Below, one piece after another: positions 22,753-32,639 of a stretch of DNA of 64,000 nucleotides; position 1 is the first letter of the stretch; every line of letters starts with the position of its first letter. Origin of the DNA: Symbiodinium natans (Eukaryota; Sar; Dinophyceae; Suessiales; Symbiodiniaceae); contig CAJNDS010002519.1 in the NCBI GenBank assembly GCA_905221605.1, forward strand, positions 250,501 to 314,500, written 5' to 3'. The position numbers and the translations under genes were made by a program. A model generated the notes under the pieces. The model saw only the letters and a program-made list of their open reading frames with translations, did no database searches and was not told the origin of the DNA.

Positions 22753-22932
22753 ATGTTCAAGCCTCGGCGTCATGCAAGTCAGGTCAAGTACCAGGCCAAT
22801 CGCTGTAAAGCACCTCAGCCATGTAAACCCACTCCATGTCCAGATGTGAGCTTGTTTCAAGCACTTGAAGCCGCAACCGACGTGCGGTCACAGCTGCTCT
22901 TCGTATTGCTGATGCGCTTGGCATCGCCATAA
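22753..22932 (+). CDS. 59-codon ORF, unknown
   Basis: The ORF begins directly after CTTAG: MFKPRRHASQVKYQANRCKA, then PQPCKPTPCPD, then a hydrophobic helix VSLFQALEAATDVRSQLLFV and LLMRLASP before TAA. The helix part is protein-like. The AG directly before the ATG may be a splice acceptor, so the ATG need not be the start. No family is recognised. A weak upstream frame at 22620-22668 (VYLELRSDFAERMK), also behind AG, may belong to it. Confidence 0.4.
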   Translation: MFKPRRHASQVKYQANRCKAPQPCKPTPCPDVSLFQALEAATDVRSQLLFVLLMRLASP

Positions 22933-23706
22933 CATGGACTCTTGTTGTTGCGATGGGCTTCCTCGAACTATTGGGCCGCCTGCGGCAGGCTGCGAGGGAG
23001 GAGGCTTCGATGCATCACTTGGCATGACTTGGATGAAAGGCTGTGCTTCCTGTAGATGCCACAGTTGCTGAGCCTAACCTCTCGTGCTACTGTAGTTAGT
23101 CCCAGCACGGCCCCATGCATCCATTCTTGTAGCCCTGGGAATCCCTGATAGCTAGATTCCCAGTTCCTGTGATTGCATGCTCGGCTGCAAATTGTCGTAA
23201 GCATCGGATGCTTAAAAACACTAGCACGACTGAAACACAGCTCACCTTCATGATGGTCTTCTTCTGCGTCAGTCTCGTTGGCGAGCTTCGGCTGCACGTG
23301 GTCATTCAATATTGCGAGTATCGATGCTATTACTGTACATGACAGATGGGCAGGAGTCCAGGCATGCTGGGCGAATGCTCTCAGGTCTTCGCCATACTGA
23401 TCTGCATTGTCTCGCAGGTCTTCGGTGTGGCAGTAGGCCAGAACACAGTAGCAAGGCTTCTTGACATGGCATGCACATGGCCGCCCTTATGCAAAAGCCA
23501 TGCTTGAGAAAGCACACGTTGACCTGCACTCAGCCTGTCCCAAAGTGGCACCAGCCCCAAGCGCAACGAACTCCACAATCGAATTTTGAGCCTCAAGCCC
23601 GACGGCCAGGTGCAGGCATCATGGGTGCCACTGCTGCGCTGGCAGTTCTCAATGCTACTGGGCTTGAGTTTGTCAATCAGGAACCTGACCATGTTGCGGA
23701 CTACCT
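22933..23706. other. No confident gene
   Basis: Opposed ORFs on both strands; one + frame (23471-23713) ends GATAALAVLNATGLEFVNQE and could be an exon directly upstream of the next entry. Otherwise nothing is seen. Confidence 0.3.
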
Positions 23707-23950
23707 ATGTTGACCCACATGTTGCTGGACGATCTTTCTGGAAGGGCTTCGGGCAAGGTCGAAGCAGAAGAAGAAGCAGATCTTGCAATTGAAGCAAAGT
23801 CGCAGGATCCGGGAAAGATGGCTTGGCAGCAGATTGTGCGCAGTTGAAACACCCAACTCTGCTCGGGAGGAGATTCTTGCGAGCTTCGCCGACCGCACGG
23901 AGAAGAGGTGGCTCCCTCGTGGAGCAAACGTCGTTAGAGGATGCCTCAGG
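23707..23950 (+). CDS. Unknown protein, frame break inside
   Basis: From 23707 one frame reads MLLDDLSGRASGKVEAEEEA, then DLAIEAKSQDPGKMAWQQIV, and stops at 23845. From 23840 the next frame reads AVETPNSAREEILASFADR and TEKRWLPRGANVVRGCL. Both halves look like real protein (acidic helix, then a charged segment), yet they meet with a frame change and no room for an intron. The best explanations are a one-base indel (pseudogene or sequence error) or two exons whose true borders lie inside the overlap. The family is not recognised. The + strand exons at 24.2-24.5 kb with similar acidic character may follow. Confidence 0.42.
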
Positions 23951-24210
23951 TTGAGGTGCAAAGCTTGTACTTGTCAGTGGGGTTCAACAGCTGCTTCAGT
24001 ATGCTGAGCATCTTCAGTATGCTGAGCATCCTGCAAGTAGCCTGATTTAGGGGCCTGGGCCTTGGCCCAGTCTGGTTCAAAAGTTGCCAACACCGAGGCG
24101 CGAGTGGTTGCGCCAGCGGAGAGCTCGCAGAGAAGGTTGGGGTCATGCTCCCTCATACTCATGTCCTTGCACGTCCTTGCCTTCAACTTGCTGCACCTAC
24201 GAACGCTTGA

Positions 24211-24507
24211 GGCACCTTGGAGGGTGAGGACGAGTACGAAGATTCAGAACCTGCTTCTCCCAGCTCGCCCACGTCACCCACCATACACCCTGAGGATGCA
24301 GAGGCGCAAAGGGGAGGTTCGTGGAATGTCACTCACTTCTGCAGCCGCATGAACCCTTGAGCCCAAGTTGCCCTGAGCCCTGCCCAGCCTTTCTTCGATG
24401 ACGGCAGCCCGCTGCCCTCAGACATCAGCAATCTCAGGGCTACCTTGCAGGCCTTTTCGCCTTCAAGTTTTGTCGACCTGCCTGTGGAATCTGAGATCTG
24501 GTGCTAG
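24211..24507 (+). CDS. Acidic, Ser/Pro-rich protein, two exons
   Basis: Exon A (24211-24303) reads GTLEGEDEYEDSEPASPSSP then TSPTIHPEDAE. Exon B (24388-24507) reads PFFDDGSPLPSDISNLRATL then QAFSPSSFVDLPVESEIW. Both use the same frame; the DNA between has a stop. An intron 24304-24387 beginning GC and ending AG (GAG|GC...CAG|CC) joins them in phase 0. The sequence is a disordered, phosphorylation-prone region with Glu/Asp and Ser-Pro pairs. No catalytic domain is seen. It probably belongs with the neighbouring frames at 23.7 kb and 24.5-25.0 kb. Confidence 0.48.
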
Positions 24508-24516
24508 TAGTAGCTG

Positions 24517-25013
24517 TTGCCATACGCGTCACTCGACCTGCTCTCACTAGCGAGCAGCCTTGAACATCTCAGGCATGAGTATGCCGGCCATACACCTGCT
24601 TGCGTGGTAGGCTTTGAGGTTTCGACTTCTAAATCTCCTCGCGCACCATCGATGCATCCAGATGCGCTTGCAGGCAAGGCTGAAAGCCCTCCGAAGCTTG
24701 GAGGACCTTGGTTAGTGGTGTGTGGGATGCGGCTGCTCTGCGCTGATTCTGTCGCATCCTGTCCCCTAGGCTAGATACAGAGCAGTGAAGCAGCGAGGGC
24801 TGGAGCAGTCAGGGTCTGCAACTTTGCAAGGACGAGGCTGGATCCAGGCAGAAGTCCTCCTTAGAGGCTCTGCCGGCAGGGGGAATTCTGGGTGCACTGC
24901 CTGCCGTAGCTTTTTTGCAGGCAGGGCGGGATGACGGCGAGGCCGAAATCATTGCGATTATGCACTTTTCAAAACATGTCCCAGGACAAGATTCGTTTGC
25001 AGCGAGTGTATGA
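24517..25013 (+). CDS. Further candidate exons of the same region
   Basis: The frame at 24517-24774 contains SSLEHLRHEYAGHTPACVV and GFEVSTSKSPRAPSMHPDAL. The frame starting after TTTTTTGCAG at 24921 reads AGRDDGEAEIIAIMHFSKHV then PGQDSFAASV and stops at 25011. The second is well placed behind a pyrimidine tract and AG, and looks like an exon. They may be 3' exons of the acidic protein or the 5' part of the PPR gene that starts at 25.0 kb. No family is recognised. Confidence 0.38.
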
Positions 25014-25044
25014 TCGGGTTTGAGACTTGATGTTACCATATTAG

Positions 25045-25980
25045 TTGCCCAGGCTACGATTTGTCAAGAGGCAGCGGAGGCTGTTGGTGCCTCAGGGCTC
25101 TTGCTCAGCCATGCCAGACAAACTCTTGTGGCGTGTTCAGAGGCACCTGTTATTTGAAGGCCAGGCCATACTGGCTCGAGGATTTGTAGAATTTGGTGCA
25201 GTCCTCCAGTTCCTGTCCCACGGAGTTCCCCAGCGTCCTGCCGACATCCAGAACTGGCCCACTGGCGAGATGGGGACACTGAAATCACGGTTCCAGGTCA
25301 ACAAGCTGCTTGCCACTTGTGTCAAGAAGGCGAAATGGGCCAAGGCAATTCGTGTATTTTCAGAGATGCAAGTGCAACAGATGCAACCTGCAACGGTCAC
25401 CATCAACACCACGATCCGCGCCTGCGAGAGAGGAAGTGCGTGGGAGGAGGCGCTTCATATTTTCAACCAGGCGTCCTGCTCTGGCTATCCACCATTAGAC
25501 GTGGTGTCTTTCACCACTGCAATTTCGGCATGTCGCCATGGAGGCCGATGGGCCGAGGCCTTACAACTGCTTTTCATGCTGCAGCAAGAAGAACAAGAAT
25601 CACATCTGCACGGCCTCCACATGCATGAATTCGAAGACCCTGCAGTGGCTGCTCTGCGCAGGGAAGTTCCGAGGGAAGCCCGCAGCGAACACACACCAGG
25701 ATCTACAGAATTGCCAGGCTTCAAGGGCAGGCAGGTCGATGTGATGATGTGGAATGCCTGCATCGCTGCTTGTGAGAAAGCTGCACAATGGACGTGGGCC
25801 ATGCATCTGCTCCAGCGAGCCTGGCACGTTTTTCTTTCTCCTGACCTGATCACCTATAACTCGACGATGAGCAGTCTGGCACGTGCACGAAGATGGAACC
25901 AGGCCCTGGAGTTGTGGTTTGAGATGGACTTGGGCGATCATGGTGAGCCGAGCCCTGTCCCTTGGCAGCTTGGCACTTAA
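25045..25980 (+). CDS. PPR protein, main exon
   Basis: This 311-codon frame is the largest PPR exon of the window. After an N-terminal part without repeats (to about residue 85), four or more 35-residue repeats follow. Visible pieces are NKLLATCVKKAKWAKAIRVF, TVTINTTIRACERGSAWEEA, VVSFTTAISACRHGGRWAEA, DVMMWNACIAACEKAAQW and DLITYNSTMSSLARARRWNQ. Each has the first-helix Asn/Thr-Ser-Ala-Cys pattern and the second-helix Trp-x-x-Ala-Leu. The third repeat carries a roughly 60-residue insertion (after LLFMLQQEEQE). P-class PPR proteins bind single-stranded organelle RNA and guide its stability, splicing or editing. The end is probably a splice donor near 25942-25960, because repeats continue downstream in other frames; the last residues before the stop look intronic. 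The start is uncertain, with ATG at 25108 possible. Confidence 0.75.
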   Translation: MPRLRFVKRQRRLLVPQGSCSAMPDKLLWRVQRHLLFEGQAILARGFVEFGAVLQFLSHGVPQRPADIQNWPTGEMGTLKSRFQVNKLLATCVKKAKWAKAIRVFSEMQVQQMQPATVTINTTIRACERGSAWEEALHIFNQASCSGYPPLDVVSFTTAISACRHGGRWAEALQLLFMLQQEEQESHLHGLHMHEFEDPAVAALRREVPREARSEHTPGSTELPGFKGRQVDVMMWNACIAACEKAAQWTWAMHLLQRAWHVFLSPDLITYNSTMSSLARARRWNQALELWFEMDLGDHGEPSPVPWQLGT

Positions 25981-26040
25981 TTCCGGTTCAAGGGTTCCTG
26001 AGGCAACAGGGAAAGAAAGCAAGGTCTCTTTGTTGCACAG

Positions 26041-27448
26041 GACATCATCACCTGCAACACTTGCATCACGGCCTTTTCCGGGGATGCCTGGATTCACGCC
26101 ATTCACTTCCTGGACCTAATTCACGCAAGGCCTGGTACCTTTCAGTCCTTTTTGCAAGATCTGTGCACAAGCGGTTGCTGCTCGTACGGTGCTCGAGGTG
26201 CCAGCACTGCTGCGTGCCTCACCCTGACATGCTGTACCAGCTTAAGGGATCTGACTGAAGTTGCGTTTTTTTTCACACGTCTCCAATGGATCAGCCAATA
26301 CGGTGGGCAACCATGAGCAAAGTACTCCATCAAATGTCAGATTGGATCTTGGCAGGGCTTTGCAGCCCACGACGATCAGCTTCAACGCCCTCATCTCTGC
26401 ATGTGACTGGTCTGTATGGCTGCATGCTACAAGTTTGCGTGGTCTGAAGGTTATACCTGGCACTATGAAGCGAAGAAGTTTTCACGATTGTGCAAGGCTT
26501 GATACCACAATCTCACAATGACCCATGCTTCCATACATACATCCTGCATGCCCAGCTGCCACGAGTCAGTTCTGCCTTCGGACTCCTGGCCACCAGGGCA
26601 CATGGATAAGTGCAACTTTGCATCATACATTTGATGCACCAATACTGTCTTAGCCGCTAAGTCGCTACATCTTAGCCGGAACACAACAACCAGCATTGCA
26701 CGGGGGCTTGTCAGAGCCAAATTCAGAGGAATGGATTAAGTGACTCTGTCTTTCATACACCTTCATGAAAGGGTGTTGCGATTGTATCGCGAACCCATGG
26801 TGCTCTATCCTGAGCTGATCAACTAGCACTCGCTCACAGAACTGGTCTCAAACAGAAGAAAGAAGTCATGACGTTGCTCCAGTCACTGCTGTGTGTCTGG
26901 CTGGTCCTCTCGGGCCGGCGATCGGTCACTTCTGGGACCGGCGATCGGCAACAAAAGCTTGTGTATCAGCACAGAAATGCTACAAGTTTGATTACGTATA
27001 CAGCCTAGAACAGTCAAAGCTAAATGAAATGCTTCATTCCAAGGCGACAAAGGCCATCAGTGGCAGAAGGCCACGCAGCTCTTCGAAGACATGTGGCAAC
27101 ACCATGTCCAGGCCCATTTCTTTGAAAGCGTTCCACGGATGACCAGTGAAAGATATACTGTCCTCGAGCTCGGCAAGACAAGCACCTCCGCCGTTCACAT
27201 GACGTACGCTGCAGGCCAACCTGACCACCTTCAACACCTCGATCTCGGCAGGTGAAAAAGGTGCTCCTTGGAGCCAGGCCGGGGGAATAAATAGCAAAAA
27301 CGACCTCGCAGCAGCAGAAGATGCACTTGAAAAGGCCGTGGCGCTCCTTGCACAGCTGTGCCGAAGTCAGCAGCGCCCTGACTCCCGGAGCTGCGCCGCT
27401 GTGGCCACTGCGTGTGCCAAGTCCCGGAGCTGGAGTATGGCCTTGTAA
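26041..27448 (+). CDS. PPR protein, downstream exons
   Basis: Four pieces continue the repeats. At 26041-26130, behind TTGCACAG: DIITCNTCITAFSGDAWIHA, with xxAIHFLDL. At about 26354-26411: ALQPTTISFNALISACDW. At about 27041-27140: DKGHQWQKATQLFEDMWQHH. At about 27300-27445: EDALEKAVALLAQL, then RSCAAVATACAKSRSWSMAL and a TAA stop at 27446. Each holds a half or whole PPR, and together they finish the array begun at 25045. Gaps of 200-600 bp between them are taken as introns. The minus-strand ORF at 27034-27297 overlaps one of them and is regarded as a shadow because the + frame carries the PPR signature. Exon borders are approximate. Confidence 0.55.
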
Positions 27449-28655
27449 CTCGACAAATTTGTGAAGGATGTGAGGTTTGCAAGATGAGGACAGAGTCATG
27501 TGCTGTGATGACTTTAGGGTTTCTGTGGCTGCAGCATGTGAAGATCACAACACATTAGCAGTTCCACGGACAGCTACATGTTTAACACGAACGTCCCGGT
27601 CTTGGTAGATGGGCATCTGCACCAGGCACTCCTTGGTGATGGCCATGGATGCGCAGCTTCCTTGGGAGCCTCGGGAAACTTGCATGGTTGCCTGCAGGGC
27701 TCATGGCCGCAGCACTGCCGCAGCGGTAAGCATGCATGAAGCGACAGCCTTTTGTTGGGTCCAGGCACTAAGGTGCTAGGATGTGCTAGGCAACTTGAGA
27801 TGGCATGTGCAGCTTAAGTCGAGACTTCCCCGGCGCACACTTTGAACTTGTTGTCGTTGTCGAGCAGGAGCCAGCAGCCTGGGGGGCAACCTGCAGCACA
27901 TGCGCCGCTGCGCAGCAGTGGTTGCTCGAAGGCACGTAAGCATCCTGGAGAGTCAACGTCAGGGCGTTGCGGCATTTGTATGAAGACAAGCCGCTGCATA
28001 CCGTGGCAATGGCATTTGAGCACACATCACTATTTTTCTGTATGCTTTCGCCATCAGCTGAGGCGTGCAGCGGCTGCGCTTCTGTCGGCGGAGGAGGGGC
28101 AAGCCAATGCATCGACATTGCGACGCGGTCTTACTATGTCGGCCCTTGCTACCGTGGCTGAAGCTATCCTGATGGCTGGCAGGGTGGACCTCACCCACCA
28201 ACTTCTAGTCCGCTTTGGATGTGCAGCTGCCTCGTGTCTCCTCTCAAGACATGAAATGGGACATTGGCATTGCCAAGCCCTGTGCAAGCAGCCAGTCGTC
28301 AACGAAGACGCGGTGACAAATCCCTCAGTCACAACGGTGCGAGGCGTTCTAACAGCTTTGAAAGTGAATTCAGCAAGTCGGCCGTGAATCCGTGACAAAA
28401 TTGGGCAGCAAAAAGAGAAGGCTTGCAACCCATAGCGGCTCACATAGAGCTCGCGGGATCCTTCTGATGAAAAGTTGTCTACGAGGCTCAGCAGTTGCGC
28501 CTCAAGCCAGGGACTCGGCTCGTGCTTCAAATGCTACAAAAACCATGCCTTGTTGAGTGCCTTATATTCGGGCCTTGCATGTTCCCAGGGCCCTTCAGGA
28601 GCGCTGGGAGCGGACGGCTTCCATTTGGATGTATATTTTCACATTGTATCACAGG
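27449..28655. other. Candidate exon at 28060-28386, otherwise nothing
   Basis: In the + frame ending at 28387, the part from about 28060 reads AAAALLSAEEGQANASTLRR then MSALATVAEAILMAGRVDLT. This looks helical and protein-like, but the minus strand is also open (28054-28530). No family is recognised. The rest shows no gene. Confidence 0.3.
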
Positions 28656-28825
28656 GTACCGGGCAAGTGAAAGTACAACTTGCTGTCTGCATTGCATCGG
28701 CTCTGTCCCTCCCGGGCCTTGAGGCGTTCTGCCAGGCAAACGGTAGGGCGGGACCACATGCGCTGCCCAGGCGCCTCGTCACCGAAATGCGGGAGCGCAG
28801 CGCACGGGGCTTGGCAAAGCAGTGA
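28656..28825 (+). CDS. Candidate terminal exon, unknown
   Basis: Behind ATTGTATCACAG the frame reads GTGQVKVQLAVCIASALSLP, GLEAFCQANGRAGPHALP and RRLVTEMRERSARGLAKQ, then TGA at 28823. The basic C-terminal helix and clean acceptor argue for a last exon. I do not recognise the protein. Upstream, the same frame (28475-28655) is less convincing and is assumed to be intron. Confidence 0.4.
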
Positions 28826-30349
28826 TGTGTGCCGGAGTAGCACGACTTGTGTTTGCTTCTAGGGCTTTGGTGGGAGTTTTTGCTCAGCCCACGTAAAGAC
28901 ACAAGTCTGCGCAGCAGCTGTGATGTGTTCGGGCTCAAGTCTTTGGTTCACAAGAGAGAAAGCTTGTCGCATCGCGTGGTGAACCACCTTGCAACGCAAC
29001 GCAACAAGCAGTCAAGTATGTTGTCTCGTTAAGCAATCTTCAGCCGATGTCGCTGCTTAAGTGGACAAAGCCTCCTTGCTTCAAGAAGAACGACGCATGT
29101 CCTCAAGCCTCTCAGCGGAAGTGCAATGCGGCGGCACTTGGGCTTCTTTTGCCCCAGCAGCTCCCTCCTGGCGCTGTCGCACAAATTGAGATCAGCTACA
29201 GGGTGTTAACAGGCGACATAATATGGCGACATCGCCGTGTCGGTTCGGGTGTCATAGCGTGCATGGTATTTCGGACGTGGCTGGTAGGACATGTAGGATG
29301 GGTTGGACGTTAAAAGTTGGGTGAGCCATCAGATGTTTCGGCCGGAACCTGAGATTGGTGGACAAGAAGTCAGAGCAGCAGCAGCGACAGATGTCGTAGT
29401 TCGAACAGCTCACCGGGCAAAATCCACGTCATGATTGCATCATGAAGCAAACTCGCATCTGACGTCATCATGAGTCCGAAGGCAGATGCAGGCAGATGTT
29501 TGACTGGATTGACCGATGCTGCTTCTGTATAGCTTCACCCTGTTTGGGCTTCGTCCCAAGGTTTGTTTCTGAGATGACTTTCTAGATGCACAGCATTTGG
29601 GGATTCAGGGTGGCCACTGCTGCGCAAGCGATCAATGGTTCATCTGTCGTCTCGTCATCCCGCTGTCAACGAGGCTCCGGCCAGCCTTGAGGCTCGTGAA
29701 ACATCAACGAACTCGCATCTGCAAAGCCTCCTTCGACGGATGCCTGGAACTCACATTTTCAGCACAGATGCCCAGAAGAGAAGCTTGCCGAAAGGTGCCC
29801 ACCCTGACTTGCAGCTTCGCCGCAGTTTACGTGGTGCGAAAGCTACGGCTCCAGGCCACCGGCAGAGCAGACAAAATACCAAATGTAGATACACATAATA
29901 ATGTATCTTGGTGCGTTCAAGCAGTTTTCACAGGCTGCGGTTGCCTTCGATTGCGGACGTTGCCTATTCGTAAATTGCCGAATTTTTCTGAACCCCCTGG
30001 ACTTGTAGAGTAATGTCATTGGTCTGCACATACATCTACCCACTATGCAGGAGCTTACTCAGTGAGTTCCATGGTACGTTACGACGGGTTGCAAAAAGAG
30101 AATCTCATCATCACGCAACATGGTTTACGAACGTCTATGCAATGGTCACATTGCCAAGCAGCCGTATGTTGTTTGTGCGCCCATTCGCTGTTACAATGCT
30201 CTTCGCACTTCTTAAAAGCATTGCATGCAAGCATCAGAATTCGGCAGACATTGTGATGTCTTTGTCGTCGTAGTGGCCAGATGTGGGCATCTGCTGGTAT
30301 CTGCACGTCTGAGACGATGCTTCTTGAGAGACTGGTGCATTGGTGCAGG
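28826..30349. other. Two weak coding candidates
   Basis: A + frame at 28847-29032 contains SPRKDTSLRSSCDVFGLKSL and VHKRESLSHRVVNHLA. A + frame at 29635-29898 contains ASLEARETSTNSHLQSLLRR and DAQKRSLPKGAHPDLQLRR. Both are protein-like and unassigned, without fixed borders. The remaining sequence shows no gene. Confidence 0.3.
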
Positions 30350-30830
30350 TCCAGCTGCAACACGCCAAGGCTGACGAGTCGACTGCAGCTCAAGCATCAC
30401 AAGCCAACGCGGAGGGGCTCTGTGGCGGTGAAGGCTGTGCCTGCGAAGATCCGGTCTCACCGTCGCAGCGGCAGCTGCAACAACAGCTCCTCAACATCTT
30501 ATCGTTTCTTTATTTACGAGATGCCTTCATCGCCCTGCCAGCTACTTCACGCTGGATGCACGAGCGGCTTGACTGACTTTCCTGCACATTGCTGCCTTGC
30601 GGAGCGTGCACTGGCACTGACCAATGCACCTGAACTCGGCAAGTCCAGAAGATGCCAGTGGACTAAGGATTTTCCAGGAGGAGGTTCTGACCAGCATCAG
30701 ACGCAACCTTCTCTGGCCCACCGAAGGCTTTCCGCCAGTTCCGCCGCCGAGGGACCCGCTTGACCTGGGACCTGTTGAGCCCCTGCAGTCGCCTTTGGAA
30801 GTTCTGTGCCTTGACCTTCCCAGTATGATG
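30350..30830 (+). CDS. F-box-like protein, two exons (tentative)
   Basis: Behind TGGTGCAG the first frame reads VQLQHAKADESTAAQASQA and later QLQQQLLNILSFLYLRDAFI then ALPATSRWMHERL. The LLNILSFLxLRDAFxALPATSRW segment fits the F-box pattern (LP-x-x-ILxFLxxxDLxxxxxVSRxW), an adaptor for SCF ubiquitin ligases. The leading proline is absent. A second frame, behind TTTCCAG at about 30677, reads EEVLTSIRRNLLWPTEGFPP then DPLDLGPVEPLQSPLEVLCL. It may be the next exon; a GA donor after the first exon (CTT|GACT) is possible. The family call rests on one short motif. Confidence 0.35.
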
Positions 30831-30929
30831 TGCATATATGTACATGTAAGTATATATAGATACATACAAATATAAATAAAGATATACATATATATGTGTA
30901 TATCTATATATATATATATATGTATATAA
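30831..30929. repeat. TA-rich microsatellite
   Basis: Degenerate TATATA/TACATA repeats end in a pure (TA) run near 30904-30921. Long hydrophobic antisense ORFs over it are artefacts of the repeat. Confidence 0.85.
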
Positions 30930-32086
30930 AGTGTCGGTTTATGCCCTACTGTCATGATGCAAGCATCTGATATGTCTCCTGCGATGTTTGCATGCGTGGT
31001 AGCTTGGAACTTGAGGTTTTTGTGGTCTGTTCGCGAGAGTTGGGCCCTTTCCAAAAGTCTGGCCAGCAACGCGCCCCATCGAGCATTGCAGCCGCCTGCA
31101 GTTCGGAAGGCACCCGGGCCAATCCTGCACCCTGGCCTGGTAACTCCAGCTGCCAATGCGACTTTGGGGTTTGGTTTTCTGGTTCGTCTGCATCTGCAGC
31201 ATTCCACGGATGGTGTGTTTCTTGCATTCTCTGCGTAGCGTTTGGGCCTACATATCCAGCTACAAAATCCCAGGAGGTGTCATTAACTGTATGAATTGTG
31301 AGTGCGTTGTTGAGACGGGCGCCGGTTCACCTGCACGGACAATGAGCGTGTATACGCTTGGCAAAATTATTGGAAACAGAGGCAAGTAATTTGCCCTGGT
31401 ACGATTCTTACTGTAGTCTAAGTTCAACGGTAGGCAGCTTTAAACAGGCGGATGCCATCAACAAAAGGCAGGACAAGCTGTGTCAATGTAATGCTGTATT
31501 CTCATCTCACGCCAGCTCACCGAGTCTACGTTTTACTCATGGTGAGGTGGACCTTGGAACGCCTCGGCTGGAACGATCACGGTGCCAAAGCCCTGCGTTC
31601 AGCCACCAAGCTTGAAAACAGAAACTGTAGCCGCTGTAGCCACTGTGGCCTTTGGGTGTAAGAAGCTGCAACGGATTGGAAGCTTTTTGTGTTGATGTTT
31701 GTCGTGGCTTTCTCCTCATGCTCCTTGCATGCTTGCAGCTGTGGTCTTTCTGCCCGTACTGCCATGTCTTCAAGCCTGGGAGGGGGGAGGGGGTGAGGGG
31801 GGTTTCTCCTGAATGAGACAATTGACTGAGCCAAAATGAGGACATCAATTCCCAAGCAGCCTCCTGCACTCAACAAGCGAATGTTGGCCTGCAGCGATCG
31901 TCTCAAACTTTAAAACTTTAGAAAGCTAAGGGTTGTCAGGTGCACATCAGAAAGTCGGAATCCGCCCAGAAGTGTTCTCGAGGCATCTTAAGGTTTGACC
32001 AGCAACGGGCCTAGGCTGGGCTGAGATGTTTGGGCCGTTAGAGCCAGGCACAGGGCTAATGGCAATAAGCAAGCAGCATTTTACAG
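30930..32086. other. No confident gene
   Basis: A + frame at 31440-31612 contains SFKQADAINKRQDKLCQC and is mildly protein-like. The other ORFs on both strands give no motif. Confidence 0.3.
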
Positions 32087-32215
32087 CATCATGTTGCCAT
32101 GGAAGCAGAGGTACTCAAGTGGAAGGCGGATCCAGATGAGCTGGATACCAACAGGCAGATGAGTTTGGGAACTGCCGAGTGGGCTAGTAGGAGTAGTGCT
32201 TCTAGCCAGCACTGA
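32087..32215 (+). CDS. Short exon or ORF, unknown
   Basis: Behind TTTTACAG the frame reads HHVAMEAEVLKWKADPDELD then TNRQMSLGTAEWASRSSASS and stops at 32213; an ATG lies at 32099. The charged helical composition is convincing for 38-43 codons. The minus-strand ORF is a shadow. It may be the first exon of a gene or an internal exon with a border near 32180. No family is recognised. Confidence 0.42.
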   Translation, partial: HHVAMEAEVLKWKADPDELDTNRQMSLGTAEWASRSSASSQH

Positions 32216-32438
32216 TTGTTTGCAGGTGACCTGTTTTTTTTGAACTTCCATACAGAAGTTACCCAACAGGTGGACACCTTTAATATGGGCTGCTCACCTT
32301 GGATCCGTTGTCATTGGCCGCCGCCCAGTTTGCACTTGGATTTCCCGGGTGAAAGGTGATGTGACTAAAGAGACTTGGAGTTGTTCAGGCACAGGGATCC
32401 TCAACAAATAACCATTCTTCCGAGACGGTCCCCAAAAC

Positions 32439-32505
32439 TAGTACCAGTACGAGTACTAGTACTACTAAGACTTACTAAGACGACTACCATTGAGTACCAG
32501 TACCG
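32439..32505. repeat. AGTACC/ACTAGT degenerate repeat
   Basis: Repeated GTAC and CTAGTACT words (AGTACCAGTACGAGTACTAG and similar) form a small partly palindromic cluster able to fold back. Confidence 0.6.
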
Positions 32506-32639
32506 CGAGCTGCGCATGCTGATTTGTTTCTTTTGTTGATCCTTCCTGGCAACTGTTTATCCTTCTCGTTCTTTGGTTGACCCTTCAGCCCTGAAGTTGA
32601 GGTTACCAAAATACGGAGTTACGTTCATGGTGCTGCGAT

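Noticed and set aside
27034-27297. Protein-like minus-strand ORF (AELEDSISFTGHPWNAF)
   Set aside because: It overlaps a + strand PPR helix (GHQWQKATQLFEDMW) that continues the neighbouring PPR gene.
30542-31207. 221-codon minus-strand ORF
   Set aside because: Its middle is the TA microsatellite translated as Tyr/Ile repeats; the + strand is favoured.
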